From assembly GCA_001313065.1 (NCBI GenBank), contig BBFD01000063.1, positions 1-15,901 of the forward strand: a stretch of 15,901 nt of DNA, written 5' to 3'. Source of the DNA: Silvimonas sp. JCM 19000 (lineage in GTDB: Bacteria; Pseudomonadota; Gammaproteobacteria; Burkholderiales; Chitinibacteraceae). The notes below the pieces were generated by a model that was not told where the DNA came from, did no database searches, and saw nothing but the letters and a program-made list of their open reading frames with translations. How positions within the stretch are numbered: position 1 is the stretch's first letter; each line of letters opens with the position of its first letter. Below, piece after piece: positions 7,800-15,226 of this stretch. The position numbers and the translations under genes are program-made.

Positions 7800-7832
7800 A
7801 AAAAAAAGGAAGCACAAGGCTTCCTCTTTTTT
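7800..7832 (-). terminator. Terminator between erpA and the rutE-like gene (bidirectional shape)
   Basis: GGAAGC (7808-7813) pairs with GCTTCC (7819-7824) across a 5-base loop, flanked by A8 on the left and CTTTTTT on the right. On the minus strand it reads as a hairpin followed by an 8-T tract, just after the erpA stop at 7867. Confidence 0.8.
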
Positions 7833-7866
7833 GCAGATACCACGGCCAGCGCGCTGGCCATCGATA

Positions 7867-8217
7867 TTAAACCGAGAACGAAGAACCGCAACCGCAGGTT
7901 GAAGTGGCGTTCGGGTTCTTGATGGTGAACTGCGAACCTTCCAGGCTTTCAACGTAATCGATCTCGGCGCCCACCAGATATTGGTAGCTCATCGGATCAA
8001 CCAGCAAGGTCACGCCGCTTTTGAGAACAGCGGTGTCATCTTCATTGGTGATTTCGTCAAAAGTAAAACCGTATTGAAACCCGGAACAACCACCGCCCGT
8101 CACGAACACACGCAGCTTCAGGTCCGGATTGCCCTCTTCCTCGATCAGCTCGCGCACCTTGCCGGCGGCAGAATCAGTAAACACAAACGGGCTCGGCATT
8201 TCGGCTACCGCATTCAT
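7867..8217 (-). CDS. erpA: Iron-sulfur cluster insertion protein ErpA
   Basis: ErpA is an A-type carrier that passes Fe-S clusters to target apoproteins. The 116-aa protein shows [35 protein letters not shown], and the C-terminal [12 protein letters not shown], giving the three conserved cysteines (one in GGGCSG, two in CGCG). The frame is intact. An AGGAG ribosome site lies 7 bases before the ATG. It lies 88 bases downstream of the bactofilin gene on the same strand, and a clear terminator follows, so it is probably the last gene of the argC cluster or a unit of its own. Confidence 0.95.
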   Translation of the reverse strand: MNAVAEMPSPFVFTDSAAGKVRELIEEEGNPDLKLRVFVTGGGCSGFQYGFTFDEITNEDDTAVLKSGVTLLVDPMSYQYLVGAEIDYVESLEGSQFTIKNPNATSTCGCGSSFSV

Positions 8218-8305
8218 GGTTAGCTCCTGAAAAATAGTTGACTAAACTAGTGGGATTATCCGCGCGCAGACTGGCGCGGTCAATTCCCCAGGCGGCTACC
8301 GCTGG

Positions 8306-8707
8306 TCAGGCCTCGACCTTGGCGGGCGCTGTATCAACAATCTGGGCGCCCGCTAACGGAATCAAGCGCCCTTGCACTACTGCACCCGGATGCATTTCGA
8401 GTGTCTTGTAGGTCAGATCGCCGGTGATGCGCGCCTTGGCTTGCAATTCAACGTATTGCGTCACCTCGATCGGGCCCACCACCTCACCATTCAGAATCAG
8501 ATGGCTGGTGCGCACGCCGCCTTCGATGCGCGCTTTTTTCCGAGACCACCAGCGTGGCGTTTTTTTTCGTCCACGGCGCTCAGATTGCCGCGTACCGTGC
8601 CGTCTACCCGTAAACCGCCCGCAAAAGCCAGATCGCCCGTCACGATGGAACCCGCGCCGATCAGGCTATCTATGCGTTGATTACCTTTTTTTTATTTTTT
8701 TGAACAC
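8306..8707 (-). CDS. Bactofilin (polymer-forming cytoskeletal protein)
   Basis: Bactofilins are small beta-helical proteins that polymerise into filaments and help position envelope functions. The corrected protein is 132 aa: MFKKIKKGNQRIDSLIGAGS, then GDLAFAGGLRVDGTVRGNL, ILNGEVVGPIEVTQYVELQA and ITGDLTYKTLEMHPGAVVQG. These are the short repeating turns of the bactofilin core, with a variable tail. The start is a GTG at 8705-8707 after a strong GGAGGG site, and it follows the stop of the upstream coiled-coil gene by only two bases, suggesting coupled translation. Three runs need one base removed: 8534-8539, 8560-8567 and 8686-8693. Only the last 70 codons are in one uninterrupted frame as written. 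Confidence 0.85.
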
Positions 8708-8709
8708 GT

Positions 8710-9431
8710 TTAAATCCCTCCAGGTTTTTTTCTGGCATTGCGCCAGGCTGGCGCGTGTGTCTTTGATTCCCAGCGTGGCCTCGAAAGCATCGGGCGCCAT
8801 GCCGCCGGGCAAGGTCAGATCGCCTTCAAAACGCTGGTAATGTTTGACACGGACTGTTGCGACGGCATTTCGGTACGTGCCGTCTTACCATTGGTTTTGG
8901 TAAGCGCAGTCAGCGTGAGCTGGCCATCAAATTCGGGCGCTTGATTAACGCCCTGTACCACCAGCAAGCGGTAATGCCACTGGCCCTTACCGGCGGCATC
9001 AAATTCACACAAAGCAAAACTGACTTGATGCGCACGGTCGTTGGTCGTTAGCAAGGTCTCAAAAAAAGGCCAGGCTTTCGCGACTACGCGCCAGGTCTTG
9101 CTGCGCGTCAGCCAGATCGCTGGCCAGTGCGGCCCGTGCTGATTCGGTAATCTGCAATTGCTGCTTTTGCGCGGCCAGCTGGTTATTGGCTTCCGCCAAT
9201 GCACTGGCGTTGCGCAGCAAGGCAGCCGCTTCGCCACTGACGCTGGCGCGTGCCTGCGCTTCGCCGTGACGAATGCCATAGGCAATGCCCGCCAACAGCG
9301 CTCCCCCCATCAGCAACACGACGATGCCATAGCGCCCCAGCCGGCTTATCCACGTGGGATTCGGGCGCAGCGCCATCGGCACCGCCGTGAGTCGGGCACG
9401 GCGGGCGCGGTAAAAAACGTCGCAACGGCAT
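8710..9431 (-). CDS. DUF6776-like membrane-anchored coiled-coil protein
   Basis: The corrected protein is 239 aa. A basic N-terminus (MPLRRFYRARRARL) precedes one membrane helix at about residues 33-53 (RYGIVVLLMGGALLAGIAYG). A coiled coil of Gln/Ala/Leu-rich heptads follows at about 65-110, then a beta-rich domain with QWHYRLLVVQG, FDGQLTLTALTK and VKHYQRFEGDLTLPGG. This resembles the DUF6776 family often found beside bactofilin genes in betaproteobacteria; the assignment is from memory of the pattern. Four shifts are needed: 9412-9417 (six, five expected), 9061-9067 (seven, six expected), one missing base at about 8854, and 8725-8731 (seven, six expected). With them the protein ends with a TAA at 8710-8712. 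Its start is 3 bases after the argC stop, so it is in an operon with argC and bactofilin. Confidence 0.65.
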
Positions 9432-9434
9432 CGC

Positions 9435-10478
9435 TTAGGGCAGCAGCGGCACGATGTCCAGGCCCTGGCGTTCGGGCAAGCCGAACATCAGGTTCATGAC
9501 CTGAACCGCCTGGCCCGAGGCGCCTTTGACCAGATTGTCTTCAACCACCAGGATCACCAACAAATCAGCATTGCCCGGACGATGCACCGCGATGCGCGCG
9601 ATATTGGAGCCGCGCACCGAACGGGTTTCCGGCGTGCTGCCTGCAGGCATCACATCCACAAACGGTTCGTGGGCAAAGCGTTCTTCAAAGACTTTCTGGT
9701 AATCGACGTCGCGGCCTTCCGGCAGAATGCGCGCGTACAAGGTGGAGTGGATGCCGCGTATCATCGGCACCAGATGCGGCACAAAGGTCAGGCCGACTGG
9801 CTTGCCGTGGACGGCAACCAGGCCTTGGGTAATTTCAGGCAGATGGCGATGGCCTTTGACGCCATAGGCCTTGAAGTTGTCGCCCGCTTCGGCCAGCAGT
9901 GTGTGTACTTCGGCCTTGCGGCCCGCGCCGGACACGCCGGATTTGCAATCGGCGATCAGCGTGCTGGCATCAATCCATTGCTTGCCGCCTTCCAGCAGCG
10001 GCAAAAAGCCCAGCTGTACCGAGGTCGGATAGCAGCCAGCCATGCCGACCAGGCGCGCTTGTTTGATGGCCTCGCGGTTCACTTCAGGGAAACCGTAGAC
10101 GGCCTCAGCCAGCAGATCGGTGCAGCTATGCTCCATGGCGTACCACTTCTGGAACTCAAGCGGATCTTTCAGGCGGAAATCCGCCGCCAGATCGATCACT
10201 TTAACGCCCGCCTCCAGCAGCTCGCGCGCCTGGGCCATGGCCACACCATGCGGCGTGGCAAAGAAGACCACGTCGCATTCTTTCAGATTGGCGTCTTCGG
10301 GCGTGGAGAAAGCAATATCGATCCAGCCGCGCAGGCTGGGGTACATATCCGCCACCGGCATGCCGGCTTCTTTGCGCGAAGTGACGGCAGTGACTTTGGC
10401 GCCCTCGTGGCGCGATAACAAGCGCAGCAGCTCAACGCCGGTGTAACCCGTACCGCCAACAATGCCAACTTTGATCAT
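9435..10478 (-). CDS. argC: N-acetyl-gamma-glutamyl-phosphate reductase ArgC
   Basis: ArgC reduces N-acetylglutamyl-5-phosphate to the semialdehyde with NADPH, the third step of arginine synthesis. The 347-aa protein starts [20 protein letters not shown], a nucleotide-binding GxxGxxG motif. The catalytic cysteine lies in [13 protein letters not shown], followed by [11 protein letters not shown] and KGHRHLPEI, and [13 protein letters not shown]. The frame is intact. The ATG at 10478 is chosen over the longer open frame because it begins exactly at the family start and has GGAG upstream. A possible -10 TAGAAT (minus strand, 10516-10521) precedes it. It is separated from rpsI by a strong terminator, so it likely starts a new unit with the DUF6776-like and bactofilin genes. 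Confidence 0.96.
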   Translation of the reverse strand: MIKVGIVGGTGYTGVELLRLLSRHEGAKVTAVTSRKEAGMPVADMYPSLRGWIDIAFSTPEDANLKECDVVFFATPHGVAMAQARELLEAGVKVIDLAADFRLKDPLEFQKWYAMEHSCTDLLAEAVYGFPEVNREAIKQARLVGMAGCYPTSVQLGFLPLLEGGKQWIDASTLIADCKSGVSGAGRKAEVHTLLAEAGDNFKAYGVKGHRHLPEITQGLVAVHGKPVGLTFVPHLVPMIRGIHSTLYARILPEGRDVDYQKVFEERFAHEPFVDVMPAGSTPETRSVRGSNIARIAVHRPGNADLLVILVVEDNLVKGASGQAVQVMNLMFGLPERQGLDIVPLLP

Positions 10479-10609
10479 GCGTAATTCTCCACCAGAGGCC
10501 GTAAGACAGAGCGCAATTCTAGCAGACAACCTGTGACCGTCTTACACGCTTGTCCCATGCAAACATCCACCCGGATGGCTGAGCGGGCCAGACCGGAGGG
10601 CAGAAAAAC

Positions 10610-10640
10610 AAAAAACCGCCAACAAGTGGCGGTTTTTTTT
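10610..10640 (-). terminator. Terminator of the rplM-rpsI operon
   Basis: CCGCCA (10616-10621) pairs with TGGCGG (10627-10632), flanked by A6 and T8, so the hairpin works on either strand. On the minus strand it lies 17 bases after the rpsI stop. Confidence 0.88.
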
Positions 10641-10656
10641 GGCAAAGCCCCAGCGA

Positions 10657-11049
10657 TTAACGCTTGGAGAATTGCTTGCGACGGCGGGCTTTGTGGAAGC
10701 CGACCTTCTTACGTTCAACTTCACGTGCATCACGGGTCACGAAGCCTTGTGCCTTCAGTGCCGGCTTGAAGTCAGCGTTGAAGTCGATCAGGGCACGGGT
10801 GATACCGTGGCGCACTGCACCGGCTTGACCGGTTTCACCGCCGCCAACCACGTTCACGAGAATGTCGAACGATTCGAGGCTTTCGGTAACTTGCAGCGGT
10901 TGACGAACAACCATGCGGCCGGTTTCGCGAGCGAAGTATTGGTCGAGCGGCTTGCCGTTGACCACGATTTGACCGGTACCCTTAGCCAGGAACACACGAG
11001 CAACTGCGCTCTTGCGACGGCCGGTACCGTAATAGTATTTACCTACCAT
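10657..11049 (-). CDS. rpsI: 30S ribosomal protein S9
   Basis: S9 is a small-subunit head protein whose basic C-terminal tail reaches the P-site tRNA. The 130-aa product begins [20 protein letters not shown] and ends in [17 protein letters not shown], with the conserved [19 protein letters not shown] in the middle. The start at 11049 is the family start and has AAGGA upstream; the open frame extends further to 11106 only as an artefact. The frame is intact. It follows rplM by 10 bases, the standard L13-S9 operon, and is autonomously terminated at 10610-10640. Confidence 0.98.
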   Translation of the reverse strand: MVGKYYYGTGRRKSAVARVFLAKGTGQIVVNGKPLDQYFARETGRMVVRQPLQVTESLESFDILVNVVGGGETGQAGAVRHGITRALIDFNADFKPALKAQGFVTRDAREVERKKVGFHKARRRKQFSKR

Positions 11050-11059
11050 TGGTCGATCC

Positions 11060-11487
11060 TTAGATATCCAGAACTTGGGGCTGTTGAGCGGAGTGCGGAT
11101 GCTCATTACCGGCGTACACCTTCAGCTTTTTCAGCATGGCGTAGCCAGCGGACCTTTCGGCAGCATACCCTTCACAGCCATCTCGAGCGCACGGCCCGGG
11201 AATTTGGTCTGCATCTCAGTGAAGGTGCGTTCGTAGATACCACCCGGATGGCCGGTGTGACGGTAGTAAATCTTGCTGGTTGCCTTGTCACCGGTCACGC
11301 GCAGTTTGTCTGCGTTTACCACTACGATGTAGTCGCCCGTATCGACGTGCGGGGTGTATTCGGCTTTGTGCTTGCCACGCAGACGCTTGGCGATTTCAGC
11401 CGCGAGACGACCCAGCACTTTGTCAGTGGCGTCAACGACTAACCACTCGCGCTTAACCTCGTGCGGCTTGGCAGAAAAGGTTTTCAT
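11060..11487 (-). CDS. rplM: 50S ribosomal protein L13
   Basis: L13 is an early-assembly large-subunit protein. The product starts [20 protein letters not shown] and contains [20 protein letters not shown], the RHTGHPGGI loop and [12 protein letters not shown]. As written the frame ends at 11131, after PLATPC. Restoring one missing base at 11145-11146 (GGG expected on the minus strand) gives [20 protein letters not shown] and the normal 142-aa end, with TAA at 11060-11062, ten bases before rpsI. L13 is normally indispensable and the repaired tail is highly conserved, so this is among the best evidence that the frame breaks in the window are sequence errors. The start at 11487 is the conserved one. 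A strong promoter lies upstream at 11530-11559. Confidence 0.96.
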
Positions 11488-11529
11488 AACTGCACGTTCC
11501 ACATTTTTTTGATTTGGAGAAAGTCGCGG

Positions 11530-11559
11530 ATTTTATCTGGTATTTCAACGAAGTGTCAA
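11530..11559 (-). promoter_or_regulatory. Sigma-70 promoter of rplM-rpsI
   Basis: On the minus strand a perfect -35 TTGACA (bases 11555-11560 region, TGTCAA read at 11554-11559 plus strand) and a -10 TAAAAT (11530-11535) are about 18 bases apart, 43 bases upstream of the rplM start codon. Strong elements fit a ribosomal operon. Confidence 0.75.
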
Positions 11560-11590
11560 ACACAAACCAGGATAAAAGCAGGATTGATGC

Positions 11591-11639
11591 GGATTCAGCA
11601 AAAAAAAACGCAACCTGTCGAAAGATTGCGCTGAATTCC
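11591..11639. repeat. Nested inverted repeat with A9 tract
   Basis: Outer arms GGATTCAGC (11591-11599) and GCTGAATTCC (11630-11639) pair with one bulge; inner arms CGCAA (11609-11613) and TTGCG (11626-11630) bracket a 12-base loop next to nine A's. On the minus strand the inner hairpin is followed by a T9 tract, terminator-like, although no minus-strand gene lies just upstream. It may insulate rplM from antisense transcription. Confidence 0.4.
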
Positions 11640-11791
11640 ACCAAAGAAGGAGGATGGAGGAGACAACGCCGAAGCCAGCTTCAGCGTCGTAACGTCAGCC
11701 TAAGCCAGCCTCAGCCGCTGGCAAGTTCTTTTTTTGTGCAGCGCAGCAGGCGCCCGATTGAGCTGGCGTGCCCTGCAGCCTGGTGCGGGGC

Positions 11792-11821
11792 TTGGGAGAG
11801 TGGCGCTGCAAGCGGTAGAAT
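11792..11821 (+). promoter_or_regulatory. Candidate promoter of the OsmC-family gene
   Basis: TTGGGA at 11792-11797 and TAGAAT at 11816-11821 are separated by 18 bases; the -10 ends 26 bases before the ATG at 11848. Both are one or two bases off consensus. Confidence 0.5.
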
Positions 11822-11847
11822 CGCGCCACTAACTGGAGATAAGTACA

Positions 11848-12269
11848 ATGAAAACGCGCTTGAAATGGGTAGAAAACGTCAGCTTCCTGGCGCAATCGGG
11901 CTCTGGCCATTCGGTACTGATGGATGGTGCCCCCGAAGGCGGCGGCAACAATATGGGCCCGCGCCCGATGGAGCTGGTGTTGATGGGCACGGCGGGCTGC
12001 ACCGCGTATGACGTGATCCATATCCTCAAGAAGAGCCGTGCAGACGTGCGCGATTGCACGGTCGACGTGGATGCGGATCGCGCGGACGAAGACCCCAAGG
12101 TCTTCACCAGAATCCATTTCCACTTTGTGGTAACGGGCAAGGCGCTCAAACCGGAAGTGGTGGAGCGCGCGATCAAACTGTCGGCCGAAAAAAATATTGT
12201 TCCGCCTCGATCATGCTGGGCAAGACCGCCGATATCACGCATGACTTTGAAGTGATCGAAGCCCCCTGA
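11848..12269 (+). CDS. OsmC family protein
   Basis: OsmC-fold proteins are small thiol peroxidases or related proteins acting on organic hydroperoxides. The corrected product is 139 aa: MKTRLKWVENVSFLAQSGSG, then GPRPMELVLMGTAGCTAYDVI with the first conserved cysteine, and AIKLSAEKYCSASIMLGKTA with the second. The pair matches the active-site cysteines of the family, supporting a redox role. The written frame departs after SAEK because of a 7-A run at 12188-12194 where five are expected; corrected, the protein ends HDFEVIEAP with TGA at 12267-12269. It is most like the YhfA branch of OsmC, judged by eye. GGAGAT lies upstream of the ATG. It is a single-gene unit with a shared terminator. Confidence 0.85.
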
Positions 12270-12272
12270 AAC

Positions 12273-12309
12273 AAAAGGCCCGCAGCGTATTCACGCGCGG
12301 GCCTTTTTT
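12273..12309. terminator. Bidirectional terminator between OsmC-family and transporter genes
   Basis: AAGGCCCGC (12275-12283) pairs with GCGGGCCTT (12297-12305), flanked by A's on the left and T's to 12309. It lies 4 bases after the OsmC stop and 13 bases from the convergent transporter stop, so it can serve both genes. Confidence 0.88.
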
Positions 12310-12321
12310 GCAGCATGCCGT

Positions 12322-13182
12322 TTAGTGCGCCATATCGGGCAGGGCACTCGACGCCGCGCCATTGACCACCGCGTCAACCTCTTCTGCCGGGCGCACGCGC
12401 GCTTTGGTATAGATAAGCGCATACGGCAAGCCGATCAGCAACGCGCCGCCGACAATATTGCCTAAGGTGGCGGGAATCAGGTTATTCCACACCATTTGCG
12501 TCAGGCTGATATCCGCGCCCGCCATCACGGCCGCCGGCAGGATAAACAGATTGGCAATACTGTGCTCCATGCCCATTGCCACAAACGCCATCACCGGAAA
12601 CCAGATCCCCAGCATGCGGCCCAGCGTGTCTTTGGCCGAGTAACCCTGCATCGCGGCCACGCACACCAGCAGATTGGCCAGCATGGCCTTCACAAAGGTC
12701 ATCCAGAACGGGTGCGACACTTTGCCCATCGCCAGATGAATCAGATAAGCCGAAGAAGTATCCGAGGTAATCAGATGCGTTTGCAGGCCAAACAGCCACG
12801 CGGTGATGACCGCGCCCACCATATTGCCCAGATAAGACACCAGCCAGAAGCGCGCCAGTGTGCCCGCATTGATATGACGTTGCCAGGCACTGACCATGCC
12901 CGCAGCGCAGTTGGAGGTAAACAGATCGGCGCCCGTCAACGTCACCGCAATAAAGCCTAACGGAAACACCGCGCCAAACAGCAATTTGACCAGGCCCGGA
13001 TCGCTGGCGGCCAGGCCGGGCGAACCTGCGGCGCACTCCAGCGCCAGCAAAGTGCCAAGCCGATAAACATGCCGCCCAACACGGCCATCAGCCCCAGTTT
13101 CCAGATCGGCAGCGTGGCTTTTTTCGGTGCCGGTATGCGCCATCGCTTCAACAATTTCAGCCGGACTACGTAGTTGCGACAT
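12322..13182 (-). CDS. Formate/nitrite transporter family protein (FocA/NirC type)
   Basis: This 286-aa inner-membrane protein belongs to the pentameric FNT channels, which move formate, nitrite or related small anions. Typical segments are seen: LLFGAVFPLGFIAVTLTGAD leading into LFTSNCAAG, FWLVSYLGNMVGAVITAWLF, and GMEHSIANLFILPAAV with the conserved pore histidine. The frame is open throughout, but residues about 22-42 are misread: a 6-base run at 13119-13124 (five expected) shifts the frame and a missing base at 13055-13056 shifts it back. The corrected stretch (ATLPIWKLGLMAVLGGMFIG) is a proper first membrane helix. No nir or pfl genes are nearby, so the substrate cannot be named. A perfect FNR box upstream suggests induction without oxygen. 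Confidence 0.9.
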   Translation of the reverse strand: MSQLRSPAEIVEAMAHTGTEKSHAADLETGADGRVGRHVYRLGTLLALECAAGSPGLAASDPGLVKLLFGAVFPLGFIAVTLTGADLFTSNCAAGMVSAWQRHINAGTLARFWLVSYLGNMVGAVITAWLFGLQTHLITSDTSSAYLIHLAMGKVSHPFWMTFVKAMLANLLVCVAAMQGYSAKDTLGRMLGIWFPVMAFVAMGMEHSIANLFILPAAVMAGADISLTQMVWNNLIPATLGNIVGGALLIGLPYALIYTKARVRPAEEVDAVVNGAASSALPDMAH

Positions 13183-13259
13183 GATTACACCTGCAAGTCA
13201 GATCAGAATGACGTGCAGTTATACGCGCAAGCATTGTGGCAAAAGTGTGAAGAAGTGCC

Positions 13260-13299
13260 GTTATGACAACTACATAAATTGGCGCTTGATCTGGATCAA
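13260..13299 (-). promoter_or_regulatory. FNR/ANR-type box and -10 upstream of the transporter
   Basis: TTGAT-CTGG-ATCAA at 13286-13299 is a perfect match to the FNR consensus (TTGAT-N4-ATCAA). On the minus strand a -10-like CATAAC lies at 13260-13265, which would put the box centre about 40 bases upstream of transcription start, close to the -41.5 of class II FNR promoters. Another possible -10, TATAAC (13218-13223), would place the box near -80. The start codon is at 13182. The box lies between coq7 and the transporter, both on the minus strand. Confidence 0.75.
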
Positions 13300-13333
13300 T
13301 TTCTGACAGCCGTCCGGCCGCAAAGCCGCGTCG

Positions 13334-13978
13334 TTACAGCCGATACGACAAGGACGTCATCAGTTTTGAGGTACTGGTCATCAGCTTGCGCACCGGCTCG
13401 GGCAACGGGGCGCCGCCGAGATCTTCGGCCAGTACCGCGTGGGTCATTTCGTCGGTATGCATTTGCGCCACCACGGCGCGGCTTTTGCTGTCTTGCGGCG
13501 GCAAGGTGCTCAGATGGGATTGCAGATGAGCGCCCACCTGGCGTTCGGTTTCCGCCAGAAAACCCAGGTTCCAGCGATCGCCGATCAAACCGGCGGTCAC
13601 GCCCATGGCCAGGCTGCCGGCGTACCACAGCGGATTAAGCAGGCTGGGACGACTGCCCAGTTCGGTGATGCGTTGTGCGGTCCAGGCAGATGTTCGACTT
13701 CTTCATGCGCGGCATGTTTGAGCGCCTGGCGCGCCGCCGGGTCCCGCGCAGTCAGGGCCTGGCCCTGATACAAGGCTTGCGCACACACTTCGCCACTGTG
13801 ATTTACCCGCATCAAACCGGCCGCGTGGCGTTTTTTCTTCGGCGGTCATTGCGGCTTCATCGATATGCGCATCCGGGTGCGGCCGTTCGCTGATCGCTGG
13901 CGCGGCCAGGGTACGCAAAACGGTATCGAATTCGGCAACAACACGATCCAGCGAGGGCAGTTTGAGGCTAGGCAGCAT
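13334..13978 (-). CDS. coq7: Coq7-type demethoxyubiquinone hydroxylase
   Basis: Coq7 is a membrane-associated di-iron monooxygenase that adds the last ring hydroxyl in ubiquinone synthesis, using oxygen. The corrected protein is 214 aa, starting [20 protein letters not shown]. Iron-ligand motifs are visible: [12 protein letters not shown], then [25 protein letters not shown] and [14 protein letters not shown] (two ExxH-type pairs). Two shifts break the frame: a 6-base run at 13831-13836 (five expected), and one missing base at about 13687, after which the frame reads [20 protein letters not shown]. The start at 13978 fits the family's short N-terminus better than the longer open frame to 14068. 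The FNR box lies 35 bases past its stop, so the transporter has its own control. Confidence 0.9.
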
Positions 13979-14085
13979 GGTGACGGGAGCTCCGCAAAGG
14001 CACAATGAGCGCCATTCTAACGCGCCAGACGCGCCATTGGCCCGTGTTATCATGGCCGCTGTTCTCAAACCCCGGGTCTAACCGC

Positions 14086-14657
14086 ATGAAAAAAATTCCT
14101 GATGTCCCTGAGTTTGCTGCTGGCAGCCGGTGCGGCTTGCGCGGCTAATCCGCAAGTTGAAATCGACACCAGCAAGGGTGCCATCGTGGTTGAGCTGTAC
14201 CCTGATGCCGCCCCGCTTTCGGTGGCCAATTTTCTTGATTACGTCAAGGACAAGCACTACAACGGCACCATCTTTCACCGCGTGATCCAGGGCTTTGTGA
14301 TTCAAGGTGGCGGGCTGGATGCCAACAAGACCGAACTCCCGACCAAAGCGCCAATCAAAAAACGAAGCCCAGAAGTCGTTCAAGGCCGGTCTGAAGAACG
14401 ACCGTGGCACGTTGGCCATGGCGCGTACCGCCGTCCCGGATTCGGCCACGGCGCAGTTCTATATCAACCTCAAGAGCAACGACGCGCTCAATTACCCCAG
14501 CCGCGATGGTTATGGCTACGCGGTATTTGGCAAAGTCGTCAAAGGCATGGACGTAGTGGACAAGATTGCCGCTGCGCCCACTGATTCGGGCGATGCCCCG
14601 GTTGATCCAATCGTGATCAAAGACGCACATGTGCTGGCAGGCAAAGCCGGCAAGTAA
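14086..14657 (+). CDS. ppiA: Periplasmic peptidyl-prolyl cis-trans isomerase (cyclophilin) PpiA
   Basis: This cyclophilin speeds proline isomerisation during folding of exported proteins. The corrected precursor is 189 aa with a clear signal peptide ([19 protein letters not shown]), probably cut before ANPQVEID. The core shows [47 protein letters not shown] and [12 protein letters not shown], which include the active-site FHR and the QFYI strand. Two shifts are needed: seven A's right after ATG at 14089-14095 (six expected), which as written destroys the signal peptide, and six A's at 14357-14362 (five expected). It is followed 21 bases later by the cytoplasmic paralogue ppiB, presumably one transcript. 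Confidence 0.93.
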
Positions 14658-14678
14658 CCCTATAAAGGAAACCTGGAT

Positions 14679-15182
14679 ATGACGACCAAAGTAAAACTGC
14701 AAACCAGCATGGGCGATATCGTTCTGGAACTGAACGATGAAAAAGCCCCCAAAACCGTCGCCAACTTTGTGCAATACGTTAACGACGGCCATTACGATGG
14801 CACCGTGTTCCATCGCGTGATTGATGGCTTTATGGTGCAAGGCGGTGGTTTTGAAGCCGGCCTCAAGCAAAAGCCCACCCGCGACGCCATCCAGAACGAA
14901 GCCGACAACGGCCTGACCAACGATGCCTACACGGTGGCCATGGCGCGCACGCCGGAACCGCATTCCGCTTCGGCACAGTTCTTTATCAACGTCAGCAACA
15001 ACGACTTCCTCAACTACAAATCGCCCACCCCGCAAGGCTGGGGCTATGCCGTGTTTGGCAAAGTGGTGGAAGGTAAAGAAGTGGTTGACCAGATCAAGGG
15101 CGTGAAGACCGGCAACAAGGGCTTCCATCAAGATGTGCCCAAGGATGACGTGAGCATCATCAAGGCCGAAGTGCTGGCCTGA
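14679..15182 (+). CDS. ppiB: Cytoplasmic peptidyl-prolyl cis-trans isomerase PpiB
   Basis: A 167-aa cyclophilin without a signal peptide, so acting in the cytoplasm. Core motifs are [40 protein letters not shown] and [20 protein letters not shown]; the catalytic Arg lies in FHRV. The frame is intact and no A/T run of six or more occurs in it. An AAAGGA ribosome site lies upstream. It is clearly a tandem relative of the exported ppiA before it, sharing the same order of motifs. A terminator follows 16 bases after its stop, before lpxH. Confidence 0.96.
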   Translation: MTTKVKLQTSMGDIVLELNDEKAPKTVANFVQYVNDGHYDGTVFHRVIDGFMVQGGGFEAGLKQKPTRDAIQNEADNGLTNDAYTVAMARTPEPHSASAQFFINVSNNDFLNYKSPTPQGWGYAVFGKVVEGKEVVDQIKGVKTGNKGFHQDVPKDDVSIIKAEVLA

Positions 15183-15198
15183 GCGCATTAACCCGATC

Positions 15199-15226
15199 AG
15201 CGCGGCCCCGACGGCCGCGCTTTTTT
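15199..15226 (+). terminator. Terminator of ppiA-ppiB
   Basis: GCGCGGCC (15200-15207) pairs perfectly with GGCCGCGC (15213-15220) around a 5-base loop and is followed by six T's to 15226. The first possible lpxH start codon begins at the very next base. Confidence 0.9.

Larger units (their letters stand above)
11488..11847. other. Intergenic region between rplM and the OsmC-family gene
   Basis: This 360-base stretch separates divergent genes. It holds the rplM promoter (11530-11559), a nested hairpin near a 9-A run (11591-11639) and a candidate promoter of the OsmC-family gene (11792-11821). Between 11640 and 11790 it is a GC-rich segment with repeated GCCAGC/CAGCC words but no supported gene. 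Confidence 0.6.

Noticed and set aside
9582..10418. 278-codon plus-strand frame opposite argC
   Set aside because: It is a shadow of the intact argC frame, rich in His/Gln/Arg, with no start signal.
10639..11442. 267-codon plus-strand frame opposite rpsI and rplM
   Set aside because: It is antisense to two certain ribosomal genes and crosses their boundary.
14355..15188. 277-codon minus-strand frame opposite ppiA and ppiB
   Set aside because: It mirrors two cyclophilin genes; its repeated look comes from the cyclophilin duplication on the other strand.
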